Source of the DNA: Williamsia limnetica
Lineage (GTDB): Bacteria; Actinomycetota; Actinomycetes; Mycobacteriales; Mycobacteriaceae
Assembly (NCBI RefSeq): GCF_003217475.1
Contig: NZ_QJSP01000005.1
Location: forward strand, 248,001-312,000
Direction: 5' to 3'
Length of the DNA: 64,000 bases
Position 1 is the first letter of the stretch; each line of letters starts with the position of its first letter. Positions 59,651 to 64,000 of this stretch are shown piece by piece. Made by a program: the position numbers and the translations under genes. The notes beneath the pieces were generated by a model. It saw nothing but the letters and a program-made list of their open reading frames with translations. It was not told where the DNA came from and ran no database searches.

Positions 59651-59684
59651 CGCCGCCGCCGGGTATTCCCGGCGGCGGCGTTTT
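59651..59684 (+). terminator. Intrinsic terminator of pckG
   Basis: The stem CGCCGCCGCCGGG pairs with CCCGGCGGCGGCG around a TATT loop and is followed directly by TTTTCTGT. It lies 18 bases after the pckG stop. Confidence 0.9.
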
Positions 59685-59854
59685 CTGTGTGCCACCGTGC
59701 GCAAATCATCCTGTCGGGGGATTTGCAGGCACGATGTAGGGGGAAAGATCAGGGTGGTCCCCGATGAATCGACGGTGACCTGCCAGTCAGTATTTGAGAC
59801 AGCCCTTACCAGGCATCGTGCACCACTGACCGAAGAGTGAGAAAGGCCAGACAC

Positions 59855-60637
59855 ATGACCGCCCCACCGACCGCAGTTGCAGCCCGTGCGACCGACCTGA
59901 AGAAGATCTACGGCACCGGGGATACCCAAGTGCACGCGCTGGCAGGAGTCACCGCTGATTTCGTCCGCGGTGAGTTCACCGCCATCATGGGCCCGTCGGG
60001 GTCCGGCAAATCCACCCTGATGCACTGCCTGGCCGGCCTGGATACGGCCAGCAGTGGTTCGGTCAGCATCGGGGACACCGATTTGACCAACCTCACCGAC
60101 AAGCAGATGACCCTGCTGCGTCGCGATCGCATCGGCTTCGTCTTCCAGTCGTTCAACCTGGTCCCGACCCTCACCGCCAAAGAGAACATCACGCTGCCAC
60201 TGGACATCGCCGGCCGTAAGGCGGACCAGCACTGGTTCGACACCGTGATCGGCCGCCTCGGCATCGCCGATCGTCTCGGCCATCGTCCCAGCGAGCTGTC
60301 CGGCGGTCAGCAGCAGCGTGTCGCGTGCGCACGGGCACTTGTCGGCCAGCCGGAGATCATCTTCGGCGACGAGCCGACCGGAAACCTCGACTCCCGTTCC
60401 TCCGGTGAGGTCCTGAGCATCCTGCGGGCTGCGGTCAGCGAGTTCGGGCAGACCGTCGTGATCGTCACGCACGACCCGCGTGCGGCCAGTTACGCCGATC
60501 GGGTCGTGTTCCTGGCGGACGGCCAGATCGTTCAGGAGCTGCGCAACCCCGACGCCGACGAGATCTTCGAATACATGAAGAACCTCGACGAGACCCCGTC
60601 GAGCGGAGGCTTCTCGCAAGCTCCCAAGGAGCTGTGA
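59855..60637 (+). CDS. MacB/LolD-type ABC transporter ATPase
   Basis: This 260-residue ATPase has Walker A GPSGSGKST at about 46-54, a Q-loop IGFVFQSFNLVPTLT, signature LSGGQQQRVACARAL near 147 and Walker B IIFGDEPTGNLD. This group pairs with FtsX-like permeases and drives mechanical export of lipids, peptides or lipoproteins. ATG 59855 has GAAAGG 8 bases upstream. The last base of its stop codon is the first base of the permease start. Confidence 0.92.
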   Translation: MTAPPTAVAARATDLKKIYGTGDTQVHALAGVTADFVRGEFTAIMGPSGSGKSTLMHCLAGLDTASSGSVSIGDTDLTNLTDKQMTLLRRDRIGFVFQSFNLVPTLTAKENITLPLDIAGRKADQHWFDTVIGRLGIADRLGHRPSELSGGQQQRVACARALVGQPEIIFGDEPTGNLDSRSSGEVLSILRAAVSEFGQTVVIVTHDPRAASYADRVVFLADGQIVQELRNPDADEIFEYMKNLDETPSSGGFSQAPKEL

Positions 60638-63174
60638 TGGCTTCGAACACCATGCGTAAGGTCTCATTGAGAAACCTTGCGGCACATAAGCTGCGGCTTG
60701 TGCTGACGGTGTTGTCCGTGGTCTTGGGCACCGCGTTCGTAGCGGGCTCGATGATCTTCACCTCGACGGTGTCGACTGCATTCGACGGCATCTTCAACAA
60801 CGTGGCACTCGGCGTCGACACCCAGGTGACGCCGAAGGAGTCGAACTCGTCCGGCGTCCCGGACTCGGTGCTCGATCAGTTGGAGGACAACAAGACCGAG
60901 CTCGGTATCGCCAAGATCATGCCGTCGTACAGCGGTCCGGCAACAATCGCGAAGGCCGACGGCAAAGCGTTGCAGACCGGTGGGGCGCCCAGTGTCGGCA
61001 GTGCGTTCCAGCCGCCGGATCAGCGACTGTCGGACACCGAGAGCCGACTCGTCGCAGGCCGCGCACCTGCGGCACCGAATGAGGTCGCGCTGAACGATTC
61101 CGCGGCAGACGAAGCCGATCTGAAGCTCGGCTCCACCACGAAGGTCGCGACCACCCGCGGCAGCGGTGGTCCGATGGAGGTGACCATCGTCGGCCTCCTG
61201 AACGTTCCGGGTGACACGAGTGGCTTCACCAACGTCCAGTTCACGGAGTCGACCGCGAAGGACTTGTTCACCGACGGATCACACTCGCAGGCCATCGACC
61301 TGCAGGCCGTACCGGGTGTGAGCCCTGAAGAACTGAAGACCCGCGTCGGCGCTCTGATCGGGGATGGGTACGAGTTGCGGACCGGTGATCAGGTCCGGCA
61401 GGACGAGAAAGACAACATCAACCAGTTCCTCGATGTCTTCAACTACATCCTGCTGGCCTTCGCGGCGATTGGTCTGATCGTCGGCACGTTCATCATCTAC
61501 AACACCTTCTCGATGATCGTTGCGCAGCGGGTTCGAGAGTTGGCCCTGCTCAGAGCAATCGGCGCGAGCAGGAAGCAGGTCACCAGGTCGGTGCTGCTCG
61601 AAGCGTTTGTCGTCGGGCTGATCGGTGCGCTGATCGGACTGGCCGCGGGTATCGGCATCGCGGCGTTGCTCAGGGCACTGACGTCGTCGACAGGTCTGCC
61701 GACAGCGTCGCTGCAGATCGGTGCGTCAGCGGTCATCGCGTGCCTCGTGGTCGGTATCGGTGTCACCATGATCAGCGCCTACGCTCCGGCCCGGCGTGCG
61801 TCGAAGGTGTCGCCGGTCGAGGCGATGCGCGAGAGCGCCACGGATGGTCAGGCCTCACTCAAAGTGCGGACGATCATCGGAATCGTGTTGGCCGTCATCG
61901 CTGTTGCCTTGCTGGCCATCGGTGCCGCAGGCGAAGGCCCGGGTGCGGCCAGTACGGTCGGTGGCGGCGCGCTGGTGATGATCTTCGCGGTGGTGTTCGC
62001 GGCGCCTGCACTGTCGAGGCCGTTTGTCGGTGGGATCGGGACGGTGCTCGCGCGGCCGTTCGGAAAGATCGGTCAACTGGCGCGGACCAACGCTGTACGA
62101 AACCCCCGGCGCACGGCGGCAACGGCTTTCGCGCTGACGCTGGGTCTGATGCTGGTCGCGGTGATCGGAACCCTCGGTTCGTCGTTCAAGGGGACCATCG
62201 ATGACGCCATCGATACGGGACTGACCGCGAACCTGATCATCGCGGGCTCGCAGGGAAGCGGCTTCTCGCCGTCGGTGAGCGAGTCGGTCAGCGGCATCGA
62301 GGGTGTCGAATCGGTGGTGTCGTTCGGGGCCGTCCAGGCTCAGGTGGACGGCGACAACGTCTGGGGCTACTCACCTGTCGGCGACATGGAAACGGTGACC
62401 CCGTACGAGATGGTCGAGGGCCCGCCCACGGTGGAGCCAGACGGCATGGTCGTCGGTGAGCGCACGTCCAAGGAGAAGGGTTGGAACGTCGGCGACACGG
62501 TCGAGATGACCAGCTTCGACGGAACTGTCGTCCCGGTGACGGTCACCGGCATCTTCAAGGACAACCCTCTGGTCGATCCATGGGCGATCGGTAGTGACGC
62601 CTACCAGAAGCTGATACCCGAACCGTTGCGGACCGATGTCTTCGCGGCCGTCAAGACCGTGCCGGGCGCGAACATCAACGAGATCAGTGATCGCGTCGAG
62701 GATGCAACCGCCGACTACCTGACGGTGAAGGTGCAGACGCCGGCAGAGTTCAAGGGCGAGCAGTCATCTCAGATCGATCAGATGCTCAGTGTGCTGTACG
62801 CGATGTTGGGCCTCGCACTGGTGATCGCGGTGCTCGGTATCGTCAACACCCTGGCGTTGTCGGTGATCGAGCGCAAGCGTGAGATCGGGATGCTGCGGGC
62901 GATCGGTATGGCCCGGGCGCAGGTGAGACGGACGATCTACATCGAGTCGCTGCTCATCGCGATCTTCGGTGCCGTGCTCGGAGTATTGCTCGGCGTGGCG
63001 TTCGGATGGGCACTGGTCCGGACCCTGCGGTACTGGGGACTGGGAGATCCGGTGTTCCCATGGGGTCTGATCGTCATCACCCTGGTGGGTGCGGCGATCG
63101 TGGGTGTGCTCGCGGCGCTGTGGCCGGCATCGCGTGCGGCCAAGACCAAACCGCTGGAGGCGATCGCCGAATAG
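60637..63174 (+). CDS. FtsX-family ABC transporter permease, two-module
   Basis: This 845-residue permease has one N-terminal helix (about 15-40) and an extracellular MacB-like periplasmic domain (40-255). A three-helix FtsX core follows (about 270-400), then two helices, a second periplasmic domain (about 500-705) and a final FtsX core (720-835). Repeated LLRAIGASRKQV and MLRAIGMARAQV loops mark the cores. It would work with the ATPase encoded immediately upstream. ATG 60637 is chosen over GTG 60634. Substrate unknown. Confidence 0.9.
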   Translation: MASNTMRKVSLRNLAAHKLRLVLTVLSVVLGTAFVAGSMIFTSTVSTAFDGIFNNVALGVDTQVTPKESNSSGVPDSVLDQLEDNKTELGIAKIMPSYSGPATIAKADGKALQTGGAPSVGSAFQPPDQRLSDTESRLVAGRAPAAPNEVALNDSAADEADLKLGSTTKVATTRGSGGPMEVTIVGLLNVPGDTSGFTNVQFTESTAKDLFTDGSHSQAIDLQAVPGVSPEELKTRVGALIGDGYELRTGDQVRQDEKDNINQFLDVFNYILLAFAAIGLIVGTFIIYNTFSMIVAQRVRELALLRAIGASRKQVTRSVLLEAFVVGLIGALIGLAAGIGIAALLRALTSSTGLPTASLQIGASAVIACLVVGIGVTMISAYAPARRASKVSPVEAMRESATDGQASLKVRTIIGIVLAVIAVALLAIGAAGEGPGAASTVGGGALVMIFAVVFAAPALSRPFVGGIGTVLARPFGKIGQLARTNAVRNPRRTAATAFALTLGLMLVAVIGTLGSSFKGTIDDAIDTGLTANLIIAGSQGSGFSPSVSESVSGIEGVESVVSFGAVQAQVDGDNVWGYSPVGDMETVTPYEMVEGPPTVEPDGMVVGERTSKEKGWNVGDTVEMTSFDGTVVPVTVTGIFKDNPLVDPWAIGSDAYQKLIPEPLRTDVFAAVKTVPGANINEISDRVEDATADYLTVKVQTPAEFKGEQSSQIDQMLSVLYAMLGLALVIAVLGIVNTLALSVIERKREIGMLRAIGMARAQVRRTIYIESLLIAIFGAVLGVLLGVAFGWALVRTLRYWGLGDPVFPWGLIVITLVGAAIVGVLAALWPASRAAKTKPLEAIAE

Positions 63175-63183
63175 CAGCCTCCC

Positions 63184-63251
63184 CACAAGCACACGCTCCG
63201 GTCATCAGCACACGTTCAAACGTGTGCACCTGACCGGAGCGTGTGCTTTTG
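63184..63251. terminator. 68-base palindrome, copy C (bidirectional terminator-like)
   Basis: The palindrome is centred at 63217.5, and 29 of 34 pairs match. It starts 9 bases after the permease stop and ends 5 bases before the stop of the convergent methyltransferase. It shares AAGCACACGCTC, CACACGTT and GAGCGTGTGCTTTTG words with copy A; both arms carry matching changes at the CCGGTCA position. Confidence 0.8.
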
Positions 63252-63256
63252 TGGTC

Positions 63257-64000
63257 TCAGGTCTTGCGAAGCAACAGAACGAGATTGCTACCCAGGACTT
63301 CTCGTACCAGCGGGACGCGCATGATCCACCAGAACCGGCCCGGTAGGTAGCGGGGAAAGGCGCGCAGCAGGGTGGCCTGCCCGGCCGGGACGGACTGGGC
63401 CCACCGAAGTCCGTCTGCGGCTGTGACCTTGAAAAGTGAGGTCCCGTAGAGGTTTTTCGGCGGATGGCCCTGCTTGTCGGTGTACCAACGCGCGGCGCGG
63501 GCGCCACCGAAGTAGTGGGTGAGGCCCATCTCATGTCCGCCGAACGGTCCGTACCACAGGGTGTAACTCAGCAGGACGAGTCCGCCGGGCCTGGTCACGC
63601 GCAACATCTCTCGGGCCATCGTCCACGGATCCCGGATGTGCTCAGCGACATTCGACGAATAGCAGATATCGACGGTATCGTCCGCGATCGGCAGCGCCAT
63701 TCCCGAACCGCGAACGCTGGCACGTTGGGGGAGTCCTGCCGCATGCATCTCGGTGGGGTCGGGTTCGACGGACACGTAGTCGGCGCCGCGGGTCCGAAAG
63801 ACCTCGGCGAAGTACCCGGGCCCACCGCCGACGTCCAGCACGGTGAGGCCCCGCAGATCTGTGCCACTGACATCGAGGTGTAGTGCCTCGATGAGCTCGA
63901 CCGAATCGTCCGCGAGTGCGCCATAGAACCGATCCGGATCGGACTGTTCGTACCGGAAGTGGTTGAGCAGGCGCACCGACCGAGACGCTGTGGCACGCTT
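63257..64000 (-). CDS. Class I SAM-dependent methyltransferase (Rv0224c-like), 5' end beyond window
   Basis: At least 247 residues are visible and the frame is still open at base 64000, where the upstream residues KRATASRS precede VRLLNHFRYEQ. GTG 63976 is therefore probably not the true start. The SAM site is LTVLDVGGGPGYFAEVF, and the segments ICYSSNVAEHIRDPW and LSYTLWYGPFGGHEMGLTHYFGG closely recall M. tuberculosis Rv0224c as I remember it. The substrate is unknown. It is convergent with the ABC permease, with palindrome C between. Confidence 0.85.
   Translation of the reverse strand, partial: KRATASRSVRLLNHFRYEQSDPDRFYGALADDSVELIEALHLDVSGTDLRGLTVLDVGGGPGYFAEVFRTRGADYVSVEPDPTEMHAAGLPQRASVRGSGMALPIADDTVDICYSSNVAEHIRDPWTMAREMLRVTRPGGLVLLSYTLWYGPFGGHEMGLTHYFGGARAARWYTDKQGHPPKNLYGTSLFKVTAADGLRWAQSVPAGQATLLRAFPRYLPGRFWWIMRVPLVREVLGSNLVLLLRKT

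Noticed and set aside
59138-60685. 515-codon antisense ORF spanning the pckG end and ABC ATPase
   Set aside because: Crosses a strong terminator and two real genes; no domain.
1-64000. tRNA, rRNA, insertion sequences or prophage genes
   Set aside because: None seen: no transposase- or integrase-like product, no tRNA-like cloverleaf, no terminal inverted repeats with target duplications.

Overview
This is a GC-rich actinobacterial chromosome segment. It most likely comes from a mycolic-acid-containing member of the Mycobacteriales, and a Gordonia-like genome is my best guess. The main evidence is the run mmpL3 / NYN-domain gene / trmB, with two GTPase-like genes and a GTP-dependent PEP carboxykinase on the other side. 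This is the order I know from the Mycobacterium tuberculosis Rv0206c-Rv0211 region. Other clues are GTG/TTG starts, many probably leaderless genes (a TAnnnT -10 box 6-7 bases before the start codon), ANTAR regulators and a KstR-type operator. I see no rRNA, tRNA, CRISPR array, prophage or insertion sequence. The window looks like ordinary chromosome with an unusual amount of palindromic intergenic DNA.

Layout. 1-3.1 kb: sulfone/sulfonate monooxygenases (sfnG-like, ssuD-like), divergent from a cysteine-rich leader peptide and a ROK regulator. 3.1-5.2 kb: a DrrAB-type ABC exporter. 5.2-9.3 kb: a glyoxalase-fold protein, then a molybdate module (HTH-TOBE protein, modA, modB, modC). 9.3-11.5 kb: a class III nucleotide cyclase coupled to a double-headed TetR regulator. 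11.6-15.1 kb: fadA-fadB beta-oxidation complex. 15.2-16.0 kb: SGNH hydrolase. 16.4-21.6 kb: a Liv-type ABC importer with fused permeases, followed by a TetR regulator and a KstR-box-controlled alpha/beta hydrolase (to 23.2 kb). 23.2-27.9 kb: GAF-ANTAR protein, L,D-transpeptidase, M13 peptidase, PAS-ANTAR protein. 28.1-31.1 kb: a second cysteine-rich leader followed by a taurine/sulfonate-type ABC importer. 31.4-41.2 kb: pirin, a degenerate penicillin-binding lipoprotein, TetR, an NmrA-like protein divergent from a SigJ-type sigma factor, three membrane proteins and a two-component system. 41.3-48.9 kb: an oxidoreductase operon with a divergent HTH regulator, a cupin remnant, a DUF2339 membrane protein, and a TetR/hydrolase pair. 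49.0-57.6 kb: TMEM175-like channel and the mmpL3 region. 57.8-64 kb: pckG, a MacB-type ABC transporter and a methyltransferase running off the edge.

How the parts fit. Two separate sulfur-scavenging loci (1-3 kb and 28-31 kb) each sit next to a short leader ORF ending in a Cys-Cys-Arg context. This suggests cysteine-dependent attenuation of sulfonate use. Lipid and steroid metabolism is represented by fadAB, the KstR-box hydrolase and the neighbouring Liv transporter. Cell-envelope biogenesis is represented by mmpL3, the L,D-transpeptidase and the PBP-like lipoprotein.

The least explained structures are three copies of a 68-base near-perfect palindrome placed exactly between convergent genes (3077, 9259, 63184). 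A fourth palindrome of identical length but unrelated sequence lies at 48896.
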